Origin: Nitrospirota bacterium
Lineage (GTDB): Bacteria > JACPQY01
NCBI GenBank assembly: GCA_016190245.1
Contig: JACPQY010000029.1
Location: 1-21,671, forward strand
Length of the DNA stretch: 21,671 nucleotides
Direction: 5' to 3'
Below are positions 15,473-21,671 of the stretch, piece after piece. Position 1 is the first letter of the stretch; each line of letters begins with the position of its first letter. The position numbers and the translations under genes were made by a program. The notes below the pieces were generated by a model. The model ran no database searches. It had not been told where the DNA came from and was given only the letters and a program-made list of their open reading frames with translations.

Positions 15473-16750
15473 ATGGGGATGACGGTAACGGAGAAGATCC
15501 TCTCTGCCCATTGCAGCCGGGAGTCCGTGCGCCCCGACGAGTTCATCGAGGTGAGGGTGGACCTCGCCATGGGAAACGACATCACAGCACCCATCGCCAT
15601 CCGCACGCTCCAGAAGAACGGCCTCGACGGCGTGTGGGACCGGTCCAAGGTCGCCCTCGTCATGTCCCACTTCGTGCCCGCGAAGGACATCGCCAGCGCC
15701 GAACAGGCCCACATCACACGGTCGTTCGCCCGTTCGCATGACCTCCCGCTCTTTTTCGACGAAGGCCAGGGCGGCATCGAGCACTCCCTCCTGCCCGAAC
15801 TCGGCCTCGTCGTCCCCGGAGACGTCGTGATCGGCGCGGACTCGCACTCCTGCACGTACGGCGCGCTGGGCATCTTCTCCACCGGCGTCGGCAGCACCGA
15901 CCTCGCGGCCGTGCTGGCCACGGGCGAGTTCTGGATGAAGGTGCCGGCCTCGATGAAATTCGTCTACAACGGCTCCCTGCCCCCGTGGGTGATGGGGAAG
16001 GACTTGATCCTCTACACCATCGGCAAGATCGGCGATGACGGGGCGCGCTACCGCGCGCTCGAGTTCACCGGCCCCGCCATCCGGTCCCTTTCCATCGAGG
16101 GACGACTCACCATGAGCAACATGGCCATCGAGGCCGGCGGGAAATCGGGCATCATCGCGGCGGACGCCCAGACCATCCGCTATGTCGAGCCCCGGACGGA
16201 TCGCAAGTTCAAGATCTATGAAAGCGATCCTGACGCCGAGTACGTCTCGGTCCACGAATGGGATGTCTCAACCCTCGAGCCCATCGTCTCCTGCCCGAGC
16301 CTTCCCTCGCGCGCCCGCTCTGTGGGAGAGGTTCGCGGGCAGCGCGTCACGTACGCCTTTCTCGGCTCCTGCACCAACGCGCGGATCGAGGACCTCCGTC
16401 TGGCCGCCCGAATCCTGCGCGGGAAAAAGATCGCGCGCGGCATGCGCCTGATGGTGATCCCCGCCACGGTCAACATCTACAAGCAGGCCCTCCGCGAAGG
16501 CCTCATCGAGGTCTTTGCCGAAGCCGGCGCGAGCATCTCGACGGCCACGTGCGGGCCGTGCCTCGGCGGCCACATGGGCGTACTCGGCTCAGAGGACGTC
16601 TGCATCTCCTCCTCCAACCGGAATTTCCCCGGCCGGATGGGACACAAGGACGCCAAAGTCTACCTTGCGAACCCCGCCGTGGTGGCCGCCACAGCGCTGA
16701 CCGGCGTGATCACCCACCCGGCGGATGTCGCGCCCTGGTCGGAGAACTGA
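15473..16750 (+). CDS. leuC: 3-isopropylmalate dehydratase large subunit (LeuC type 2 / homoaconitase family)
   Basis: With LeuD, isomerises 2-isopropylmalate to 3-isopropylmalate using a [4Fe-4S] cluster. The protein has 425 residues, the short class found in archaea and many deltaproteobacteria rather than the roughly 465-residue E. coli class. The cluster ligands are Cys300 (LGSCTNAR), Cys360 and Cys363 (TCGPCLGG). The substrate region [13 protein letters not shown] is at 121-133. The start [10 protein letters not shown] (15473) fits the family N-terminus and follows a -10 box at 7 nt; ATG 15464 and ATG 15479 are alternatives in frame. The leuD start is 1 bp after its stop. Homoaconitase or a related C5-C7 hydro-lyase cannot be excluded by sequence, but leuD and leuB as neighbours favour leucine synthesis. 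No leuA is seen in the window. Confidence 0.9.
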   Translation: MGMTVTEKILSAHCSRESVRPDEFIEVRVDLAMGNDITAPIAIRTLQKNGLDGVWDRSKVALVMSHFVPAKDIASAEQAHITRSFARSHDLPLFFDEGQGGIEHSLLPELGLVVPGDVVIGADSHSCTYGALGIFSTGVGSTDLAAVLATGEFWMKVPASMKFVYNGSLPPWVMGKDLILYTIGKIGDDGARYRALEFTGPAIRSLSIEGRLTMSNMAIEAGGKSGIIAADAQTIRYVEPRTDRKFKIYESDPDAEYVSVHEWDVSTLEPIVSCPSLPSRARSVGEVRGQRVTYAFLGSCTNARIEDLRLAARILRGKKIARGMRLMVIPATVNIYKQALREGLIEVFAEAGASISTATCGPCLGGHMGVLGSEDVCISSSNRNFPGRMGHKDAKVYLANPAVVAATALTGVITHPADVAPWSEN

Positions 16751-16751
16751 A

Positions 16752-17276
16752 ATGGCCAGATCGGCTGTCGCCACCCTCACCTACACGGGACGCGTGTGGC
16801 GCTTCGGGGACGACGTGGATACCGATCAGATCATCCCTGCCGCGTACCTCGTCACCTCCGATCCCGCGGAGCTGGCCAAACACTGCCTGGAAATCCCCGA
16901 CCCCGAATTCTCGCGCAAGGCCCAACCGGGGGACATCCTGGTGGCCGGGAAGAACTTCGGCTGCGGCTCGTCACGCGAGCATGCCCCCTGGGCCATCAAG
17001 GGCCTCGGGATCCACTGCATCATCGCCAAGTCCTTCGCGCGAATCTTCTACCGAAATGCCTTCAACATCGGCATGTGCGCGCTCGAGTGCCCCGAGGCGG
17101 CCGACGCGATCGCGTCCGGAGCGATCGTCACGGTCAATCCGATCGAGGGCGCGATCCAGGCGGACGGGCGGGTCTACCGCGCGCAGCCGCTGCCGGAGTT
17201 CATGCAGCAGCTTGTCTCCATGGGCGGGCTGATGCCCTGGGTCAAGACGAAAATCGAGAGCCGCCGGCGGGCCTGA
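16752..17276 (+). CDS. leuD: 3-isopropylmalate dehydratase small subunit
   Basis: A 174-residue swivelling-domain partner of Leu[13 protein letters not shown] (19-30) and [18 protein letters not shown] (67-84) are the two hallmark blocks; the second closes over the substrate. The loop following the first block reads AAYLVTSDP. As I recall from archaeal work, an Arg in this loop goes with homoaconitase and hydrophobic residues with isopropylmalate isomerase, so this loop supports leucine synthesis. The length fits the type-2 small subunit. The start is 1 bp after the leuC stop, so the two are translationally coupled. A 200-bp non-coding gap follows before leuB. Confidence 0.92.
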   Translation: MARSAVATLTYTGRVWRFGDDVDTDQIIPAAYLVTSDPAELAKHCLEIPDPEFSRKAQPGDILVAGKNFGCGSSREHAPWAIKGLGIHCIIAKSFARIFYRNAFNIGMCALECPEAADAIASGAIVTVNPIEGAIQADGRVYRAQPLPEFMQQLVSMGGLMPWVKTKIESRRRA

Positions 17277-17382
17277 GACCTGTGGCGCCACCCTTGGAGC
17301 GTATCCGAGAACATGGGACCAACTCACTGGCAGTTCGAGATCCTGAGCCAAGTTCAGGCTGACACATTGGTCCGTCAAGCTG

Positions 17383-17427
17383 TCCGCCACGGGCGGATTG
17401 CTTCAGCATCTCGATCCGCCTTAGGAT
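17383..17427 (+). promoter_or_regulatory. leuB promoter overlapped by inverted repeats (candidate operator)
   Basis: TTGCTT (17398-17403) and TAGGAT (17422-17427) are 18 bp apart and could drive leuB, with a start site about 40 nt before ATG 17477. Around them lie three copies of one short element: TCCGCC (17383-17388), GGCGGAT (17392-17398) and ATCCGCC (17414-17420). Copies 1 and 2 form a hairpin with an ACG loop. Copies 2 and 3 form a 7-bp inverted repeat with centres 22 bp apart. The middle copy touches the -35 box and the third fills the spacer. A repressor site is the simplest reading; mutually exclusive RNA hairpins are the alternative. A further hairpin CCTGA/TCAGG lies at 17342-17358. 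Confidence 0.45.
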
Positions 17428-17476
17428 AGTCTCCTGGCGGAAAGCACATGACGTTTCCCTCACCAAAGGCAGGACG

Positions 17477-18550
17477 ATGAAAACCTATCGCATCGCCGTG
17501 ATCGCCGGAGACGGGACCGGCCCGGAAGTCATGCGCGAGGGGATCAAGGTCCTCGAGGCCGCCTCGGGCACGAACGGTTTCCGCCTGGAATTCAACTCCT
17601 ACGACTTCGGCGGCGAACGCTACCAACGCACAGGCGAGACGCTGCCGGACTCCGCCCTTGCGGAGTTGCGGGCCCACGACGCGATCTACCTGGGCGCCAT
17701 CGGCCATCCCGATGTTAAGCCGGGCATCCTCGAGAAGGGGATCCTGCTCCGGCTGCGCTTCGATCTCGATCTATACATCAACTTGCGACCCGTGAAGCTC
17801 TATCCCGGCGTGAAGACACCCCTGGCCGGCAAGCGGGCCGAGGACATTGATTTCCTCGTCGTCCGCGAGAACACCGAGGGGCTGTATTGCGGCGCGGGCG
17901 GTTTCCACCGCAAAGGGACGCCCGAAGAGGTGGCGGTTCAGGAGTCCATCAACACGAGGCGAGGCGTGGAGCGGTGCATCCGCTACGCCTTCGAGGCGAC
18001 CCGGCGGCGAAACCGGCGGAAGAAACTCACGCTCTGTGGAAAGACCAACGTGCTGACTTTCGCGTTCGACCTCTGGGAGCGTGCCTTCCACGAGGTGGCA
18101 CGTGAGTATCCGGATGTGAGGGCGGACTACGCCCACGTGGACGCCACGTGCATGTGGATGGTGAAGAACCCGGAGTGGTTTGACGTGATCGTCACGGACA
18201 ATATGTTCGGCGACATCATCACCGACCTCGGCGCCATGATCCAGGGCGGCATGGGCATTGCCGCCGGCGGCAACATCCATCCCGGCCAAGTTTCCATGTT
18301 CGAACCGATCGGAGGTTCTGCCCCCAAGTACACGGGGACCAACAAGATCAACCCCCTCGCCTGCATCTGCGCCGGCCAGATGTTGCTGGAATTTCTGGAC
18401 GAGGGGAAGGCCGCCCGCTTGGTGGAGACCGCGGTCATGAAAACGCTGCGTGACGACATCCAGGATCTCTCTGCGGGCAAGATGGGCCTCTCCACCACGG
18501 AGGTCGGAGACCGCCTTGCAGACTATGTATCCAAAGGGGTGAACCTGTGA
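17477..18550 (+). CDS. leuB: 3-isopropylmalate dehydrogenase (beta-decarboxylating dehydrogenase family)
   Basis: Oxidises and decarboxylates 3-isopropylmalate to 2-oxoisocaproate, the third leucine-specific step. The protein has 357 residues, normal length. Family residues are GDGTGPEV near the N-terminus, Arg94 and Arg104 (LRLRFDLDLYINLRP) and Arg130 in VVRENTEGLY with Tyr137, all binding the malate part, then Lys189 (CGKTNV) and the metal ligands Asp222, Asp246 and Asp250 (TDNMFGDIITD). The coenzyme loop reads EPIGGSAPKYTG: Lys284-Tyr285 stand where NAD-dependent LeuB normally has Asp-Ile, and Gly279 replaces the usual His. Lys-Tyr is the pair that gives NADP preference in E. coli isocitrate dehydrogenase. 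An AGGA lies close before ATG 17477. The asd start overlaps its stop as GTGA. Confidence 0.9.
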   Translation: MKTYRIAVIAGDGTGPEVMREGIKVLEAASGTNGFRLEFNSYDFGGERYQRTGETLPDSALAELRAHDAIYLGAIGHPDVKPGILEKGILLRLRFDLDLYINLRPVKLYPGVKTPLAGKRAEDIDFLVVRENTEGLYCGAGGFHRKGTPEEVAVQESINTRRGVERCIRYAFEATRRRNRRKKLTLCGKTNVLTFAFDLWERAFHEVAREYPDVRADYAHVDATCMWMVKNPEWFDVIVTDNMFGDIITDLGAMIQGGMGIAAGGNIHPGQVSMFEPIGGSAPKYTGTNKINPLACICAGQMLLEFLDEGKAARLVETAVMKTLRDDIQDLSAGKMGLSTTEVGDRLADYVSKGVNL

Positions 18551-19572
18551 GCCCGAGCGGGGCGGTTTCGCTGGCCGTGGTCGGGGCCACGGGCGCCGTC
18601 GGCCAGGAGATGTTCTCCGTCCTGGAGCAGCGTCGCTTCCCGGCAGGGAAAGTTCGCGCCTTTGCCTCGGCGCGTTCCACGGGAAGAACCGTCGCGTTCA
18701 ATGGGACCACGCTGCCCGTTGGGGAGCTCAAAGCCGATGCCTTCGAGAGAGACCGATTCGATATCGTTCTTATGTCCGCGGGCGCCAAGATCAGCCGGGA
18801 ATACGCGCCGCGGGCCGTCTCGGCCGGAGCGGTCGTCGTGGACAATTCCTCCGCCTGGCGCATGGACCCGGGCGTCCCCCTCGTCGTCCCCGAGGTGAAC
18901 GCTCCCGATATCCGCCGCCACAAGGGGATCATTGCCAATCCGAACTGTACCGCGGCTATCCTGTGCGTCCCTCTCAAGCCGATCTCCGATGCCTTCGGAC
19001 TGGAACGGATCGTCGTCTCCACCTATCAGGCGGTGAGCGGAAAGGGGGCCCGCGCCGTGGCGGAGCTGGAAGCTCAAACCCGCGCGTGGGCCGCGGGGCA
19101 GGCGCTGCCCCACAACGTCTGGCCTTACGACATGGCCTTCAACGTGCTCGCGGTGGACTGGAAGGTGGCGGAAGACGGGACCACGGAGGAGGAAGCCAAG
19201 GTCATGGAGGAAACGCGGAAGATCCTCGGCCTGCCGAACCTCCGGATCTCCGTCACCTGCGTCCGCGTGCCGGTGTTCCGTTGCCACTCCGAGAGCGTGA
19301 ACCTTCAGACAAGGCGCAAGGCGGCCGTTGCGGAGGTCCGCCGGGTCCTTTCCGGCGCCCCCGGCGTCGAACTCCTCGACGATCCACGGGCCGGCCGTTT
19401 CCCTCGGCCCAAGGAACTGGCCGGCAGCGATCCCGTGTACGCTGGCCGGATTCGGGAGGATGGAAGCGTTGAAAATGGACTGAGCCTCTGGGTTGTTGGA
19501 GATCAGCTCCGTAAGGGCGCGGCCTTGAACGCGGTCCAGATCGCCGAGCGCCTGATCCAGGACGGCCTGTGA
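18547..19572 (+). CDS. asd: Aspartate-semialdehyde dehydrogenase
   Basis: Reduces aspartyl phosphate to aspartate semialdehyde with NADPH, the branch point to lysine/diaminopimelate, threonine and methionine. The protein has 341 residues. GATGAVGQE (13-21) is the nucleotide-binding loop, NPNCTA holds the catalytic Cys134, VSGKGARA is the substrate/phosphate loop, and RCHSES holds the acid/base His247. The short length and SGKG fit the typical bacterial group related to that of Vibrio asd2 and Gram-positives rather than the E. coli-type enzyme. The start is GTG 18547, whose last two bases plus A form the leuB stop (GTGA). The same GTGA overlap links it to the next gene, so translation of the chain is probably coupled. 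Confidence 0.95.
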   Translation: MSPSGAVSLAVVGATGAVGQEMFSVLEQRRFPAGKVRAFASARSTGRTVAFNGTTLPVGELKADAFERDRFDIVLMSAGAKISREYAPRAVSAGAVVVDNSSAWRMDPGVPLVVPEVNAPDIRRHKGIIANPNCTAAILCVPLKPISDAFGLERIVVSTYQAVSGKGARAVAELEAQTRAWAAGQALPHNVWPYDMAFNVLAVDWKVAEDGTTEEEAKVMEETRKILGLPNLRISVTCVRVPVFRCHSESVNLQTRRKAAVAEVRRVLSGAPGVELLDDPRAGRFPRPKELAGSDPVYAGRIREDGSVENGLSLWVVGDQLRKGAALNAVQIAERLIQDGL

Positions 19573-20654
19573 GGCGCTCGCTTCTCGTCTCGCTGGCCCT
19601 CTTCTCTCTGTCCGCCACTCTCGCTCACGCCCACTCGATTGAGATGCGGCTCGTGAGCATCCTCCCGCCCGAGCGCGCGGAGTGCGCGGCCAATCTGACC
19701 GGCTGCACGATCTACACGAGGCCGGACGGCCCCTCGATCGACGTGAGGTGGTCCGCCAACCACGGCAAGGACGTGGAAGCCGCCTACCACATCGTCCTCA
19801 CGGGCTCCTGCACGGACAAGGCGCGGATGCTGCCCGGCACGTCCGCGGACTCGACGCCCTATTCGGATGCCGATGCCGTGGCCTCCTTCACGATCAATCC
19901 GGCGGACGTTCGCGAGGCGACGCGCGATCTCCCCGGAGACCTCTTCACCCTTCGGTTGTGCTACAGCGTGCGATCCCACGAAGACAGCACCGGCACGACT
20001 ACCTCCAGCACCACCACCACCAGCGGAGGAACCGGGCAACCGGCGGGAAGCCGGTTCGAGAGCGAGATCGACATGACGCTCCGGTTCGACGAGGAGAAAC
20101 CCCAGGCGCCGCCGCGTCCGACAGTATCCGGGAGGCACCACACGCTCCTGATCTCCTGGGCGCCCAGCGTCTCCAGCGACATCGGTCAGTACAGAGCTTA
20201 TCTCGACACACGTTGCCACGAGCAGCAACCGGACGCCCGGCAGGCGTTGTCCGATCTGACGGAAGGCGAGGTCACCCCGGACGACCGGGCTCGGATGGAC
20301 GCGGCCCTCACCTGCTACGAGGACGCCTCGCAGTCGTATCTTGTCACCAAGGAAGTCGACGGCTCCAAGACCGAGCTCACCCTCACAGAACTGGAAGGTG
20401 AACCGCTGCAAAACAACCGTTTCTTCTTCGTCGTCGTCCGGGCCGTCGATCGGGCAGGCAATGAGAGCGCATCGTTCGTCGGTGAGGAAGCGTTCGGCCG
20501 TCCCATCCCGGCCACCGGTCCCCAGGAGGTTTTTGGGGAGCCGGGGTGCGCCGCCGTCCCGGGACTCCCCGGCCCGCCGGCGGCACTCGTCTACCTCATG
20601 GCGCCGGGCGTATTCGTCGCCGTCCGAAAGCGCGCGGGGAAGGTTGGTCGGTGA
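19569..20654 (+). CDS. MXAN_2561-like exported protein with a MYXO-CTERM-type C-terminal anchor
   Basis: A 361-residue protein. The start is GTG 19569, overlapping the asd stop as GTGA. The N-terminus MRRSLLVSLALFSLSATLAHA is a Sec signal peptide cleaved near residue 21. The mature part has two beta-rich regions. They are separated by a Ser/Thr/Gly linker at about 138-158 (STGTTTSSTTTTSGGTG). The second looks like a fibronectin type III domain (PPRPTVSGRHHTLLISWAPS, then FFFVVVRAVDRAGNES), with an even number of Cys. The tail is GEPGC (Cys327), a hydrophobic segment 338-352 and RKR (353-355), the Cys-transmembrane-basic layout of MYXO-CTERM sorting signals. Name by recall: the MXAN_2561 family of anchored proteins, whose neighbour is an outer-membrane barrel as here. 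No biochemical role is known to me. Confidence 0.75.
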   Translation: MRRSLLVSLALFSLSATLAHAHSIEMRLVSILPPERAECAANLTGCTIYTRPDGPSIDVRWSANHGKDVEAAYHIVLTGSCTDKARMLPGTSADSTPYSDADAVASFTINPADVREATRDLPGDLFTLRLCYSVRSHEDSTGTTTSSTTTTSGGTGQPAGSRFESEIDMTLRFDEEKPQAPPRPTVSGRHHTLLISWAPSVSSDIGQYRAYLDTRCHEQQPDARQALSDLTEGEVTPDDRARMDAALTCYEDASQSYLVTKEVDGSKTELTLTELEGEPLQNNRFFFVVVRAVDRAGNESASFVGEEAFGRPIPATGPQEVFGEPGCAAVPGLPGPPAALVYLMAPGVFVAVRKRAGKVGR

Positions 20655-21346
20655 TGCGTCTCGCCGGATCGGCAGCACGCGCGGGCGCGCTTGCGCTCCT
20701 TCTTCTTGGCACCTCGCCTTCCGCCGTCATGGCCTTCTCCCTCAAACCCACCCTCGCCGAGATCGGCGGCGGCGTCTTCCGAGCAGGCGACCCTCGGTTC
20801 CAGTACTTCTACCTCGAGCAAGTTCCCCTCTCCAGGCTCACCGTGGGCTGGTTCCTCCACCGCACCGTCTCCGTCTCCTTCTCCGGCGGCTATCTCTACG
20901 CGGCGGGCTACGGCCTACAGCCCGGCCAGTCCATCCTCACCTGCCAAAGGAACTGCCTGCGAACTCAGGACCTCTACACCCTGCGCACCGCGCCCATCCA
21001 GGCCGATCTCCGCCTCTACTTGGACTTCCTGCGCAACCAGTGGGTCGTCCCCTTCGGCAGCGCGGGAGCGGAGGAAATCCTCGGCCAGTCACGCCACCGC
21101 GAGCTGAAGCGGGAGCGCTTCTCCTTCGAGAAGCGCGGCTGGCACTATGGCGGCGGCCTCCTGGTCCTGCTGGACGTGTTCGACAAGTATCACGCGGACA
21201 AACTCGAGGACGAGTGGGGCGTGGCCGACACCTACATCGGCCTCGAAGGCCGCAAGGGCACGGTGGACGACTTCGGCAAGAAGGAAGGCCTCGACTTCTC
21301 GGGCTGGACCTACGTCGCCAGTTTCACCTTCCGGCTGGTGCCCTGA
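20654..21346 (+). CDS. MXAN_2562-like outer-membrane beta-barrel protein
   Basis: A 230-residue protein. ATG 20654 overlaps the previous stop (TGATG); GTG 20651 would give a 4-bp GTGA overlap like the two upstream junctions. The N-terminus MRLAGSAARAGALALLLLGTS ends in AVMA, a signal peptide cleaved near residue 26. The mature protein opens with FSLKPTLAEIGGGVFRAGD and then alternates hydrophobic and polar residues in strands with aromatic ends (FQYFYLEQVPLSRLTVGWFLHRTVSVSFSGG, LYLDFLRNQWVVPFGSAG), closing with YVASFTFRLVP. This is a typical terminal strand with an aromatic residue close to the end. Two Cys (CQRNC) lie in one loop. It fits the family I know as MXAN_2562, which is found beside MXAN_2561-type anchored proteins. 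It is the last gene of the leuB operon; a terminator follows. Confidence 0.75.
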   Translation: MRLAGSAARAGALALLLLGTSPSAVMAFSLKPTLAEIGGGVFRAGDPRFQYFYLEQVPLSRLTVGWFLHRTVSVSFSGGYLYAAGYGLQPGQSILTCQRNCLRTQDLYTLRTAPIQADLRLYLDFLRNQWVVPFGSAGAEEILGQSRHRELKRERFSFEKRGWHYGGGLLVLLDVFDKYHADKLEDEWGVADTYIGLEGRKGTVDDFGKKEGLDFSGWTYVASFTFRLVP

Positions 21347-21376
21347 GCCCTTCGGCCCGGCAAGACCATCATTCCA

Positions 21377-21399
21377 GGCGGGATCACCGTCCTTTTTTT
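21377..21399 (+). terminator. Rho-independent terminator of the leuB-asd-barrel operon
   Basis: GGCGG (21377-21381), loop GATCA, CCGTC (21387-21391, one G-U pair), then C and seven T (21393-21399). It lies 31 bp after the stop of the barrel gene. The stem is short, but the T run and position fit well. Confidence 0.5.
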
Positions 21400-21429
21400 C
21401 GAGACCCTCGTTCCTCGCGGGGACCTGCC

Positions 21430-21458
21430 TTGTACCTCCCCACGCTGCTTGGTACGAT
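21430..21458 (+). promoter_or_regulatory. Weak promoter candidate after the operon
   Basis: TTGTAC (21430-21435), 17 bp, TACGAT (21453-21458), with ATG 21465-like codons 6 nt later. Spacing is ideal but the -35 matches only in TTG. It could serve whatever lies beyond the window. Confidence 0.25.
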
Positions 21459-21510
21459 GAAGGCATGCTCGGCGCGGTCACAACTTGCGATTTTGGGGGA
21501 ACCACTCCTC

Positions 21511-21568
21511 GTAGGGGAGCATCTTCAGATGCTCCCTGATCCGGGCGGGTCCAAGGACCCGCCCCTAC
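21511..21568. repeat. Inverted doublet of GTAG-type REP elements (REPIN)
   Basis: Two 26-bp units face each other across a 6-bp spacer (TGATCC). Unit 1 (21511-21536) is GTAG plus a perfect 10-bp stem (GGGAGCATCT / AGATGCTCCC) with a 2-nt loop. Unit 2 (21543-21568), read on the - strand, is GTAG plus a perfect 10-bp stem (GGGCGGGTCC / GGACCCGCCC) with a 2-nt loop. The outer ends GTAGGGG and CCCCTAC form 7-bp terminal inverted repeats. A GTAG tetranucleotide beside a hairpin is the signature of REP sequences mobilised by REP-associated tyrosine transposases (RAYT). No RAYT gene is in the window. Confidence 0.7.
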
Positions 21569-21578
21569 CACGGTCATT

Positions 21579-21666
21579 GCCCTGCCATCTCCGCCGCGGC
21601 GGACAGGGCCACACCTGGGCAGGAAGCCCTGGTGCCACGAGCGGAAGGCAGCCCACGAAGGGCTGC
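21579..21666. repeat. Cluster of three further hairpins beside the REP doublet
   Basis: GCCCTG (21579-21584) pairs with CAGGGC (21604-21609) around the 14-bp palindrome TCCGCCGCGGCGGA (21590-21603). CACCTGGGC (21612-21620) pairs with GCCCTGGTG (21626-21634), with one mismatch. GCAGCCC (21648-21654) pairs exactly with GGGCTGC (21660-21666). None is followed by a T run. Confidence 0.45.
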
Positions 21667-21671
21667 GATGA

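Larger units (their letters stand above)
21347..21671. other. Non-coding, palindrome-rich end of the window
   Basis: This 325-bp stretch holds a terminator (21377-21399), a promoter-like pair (21430-21458), an inverted REP doublet (21511-21568) and further hairpins (21579-21666). A frame from ATG 21457 stays open to the window edge but runs straight through the REP doublet and reads as low-quality Gly/Pro/Arg sequence, so I do not call it a gene. Confidence 0.6.

Noticed and set aside
17313-17429. 38-codon open frame upstream of leuB, considered as a leucine leader peptide
   Set aside because: It has only three scattered Leu codons and no run of them, no ribosome site, and it ends inside the promoter -10 box; it does not look like an attenuator peptide.
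21457-21671. Open frame from ATG 21457 to the window edge
   Set aside because: It runs through the REP doublet and hairpins. Such frames across GTAGGGG-type repeats are common false genes.
1-21671. tRNA, rRNA, CRISPR arrays and transposase genes
   Set aside because: I looked for cloverleaf-like segments, regular short direct repeats with spacers and transposase motifs and found none.

Overview
The window is GC-rich and densely coded, with many exported proteins: lipoproteins, signal-peptide proteins, repeat proteins and an outer-membrane barrel. It also carries core biosynthetic genes (biotin, leucine, aspartate family). One gene pair resembles the myxobacterial pair I remember as MXAN_2561/MXAN_2562: a protein with a MYXO-CTERM-like tail next to an outer-membrane beta-barrel. 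Together these suggest an uncultured Gram-negative of the Myxococcota or a related deltaproteobacterial-type lineage. This is inference; there is no rRNA or other marker gene in the window.

Left part (1-5549): the 3' end of an exported protein built of Cys-containing InlB B-like repeats, then a seven-repeat SBBP beta-propeller protein, both on +. A SurA-like lipoprotein gene converges on them from the - strand. Its 323-bp upstream region, shared with a divergent metallo-beta-lactamase-fold hydrolase, holds a perfect 36-bp palindrome.

Middle (5550-9171): a small lipoprotein with a strong candidate leaderless promoter, overlapped by a roughly 1,090-residue putative lipoprotein hydrolase with a GxSxG nucleophile and calcium-binding-type Asp/Asn repeats.

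Minus-strand operon (13787 back to 9207): a membrane-anchored parvulin/SurA-like protein, a secreted HGGG/GxSxG esterase and a TPR-containing lipoprotein are joined by two 4-bp ATGA overlaps. A crotonase-family enzyme follows 32 bp later. Chaperone, esterase, lipoprotein and acyl-CoA enzyme together suggest an uncharacterised envelope or lipid-processing function.

Right part (13937-21346, all +): bioA, then leuC-leuD (1 bp apart). After a 200-bp regulatory gap comes leuB-asd-(MXAN_2561-like)-(MXAN_2562-like), with stop/start overlaps at every junction and a terminator after the last gene. Biotin and leucine/aspartate-family synthesis therefore sit beside, and probably share a transcript with, a cell-surface protein pair. 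The window ends in a non-coding, palindrome-rich stretch with a GTAG-type inverted REP doublet (REPIN).

A recurring feature is a -10-like TANNNT box 6-7 nt before an ATG with no Shine-Dalgarno sequence (5583, 13946, 15473). This suggests leaderless transcription for several transcription units here.
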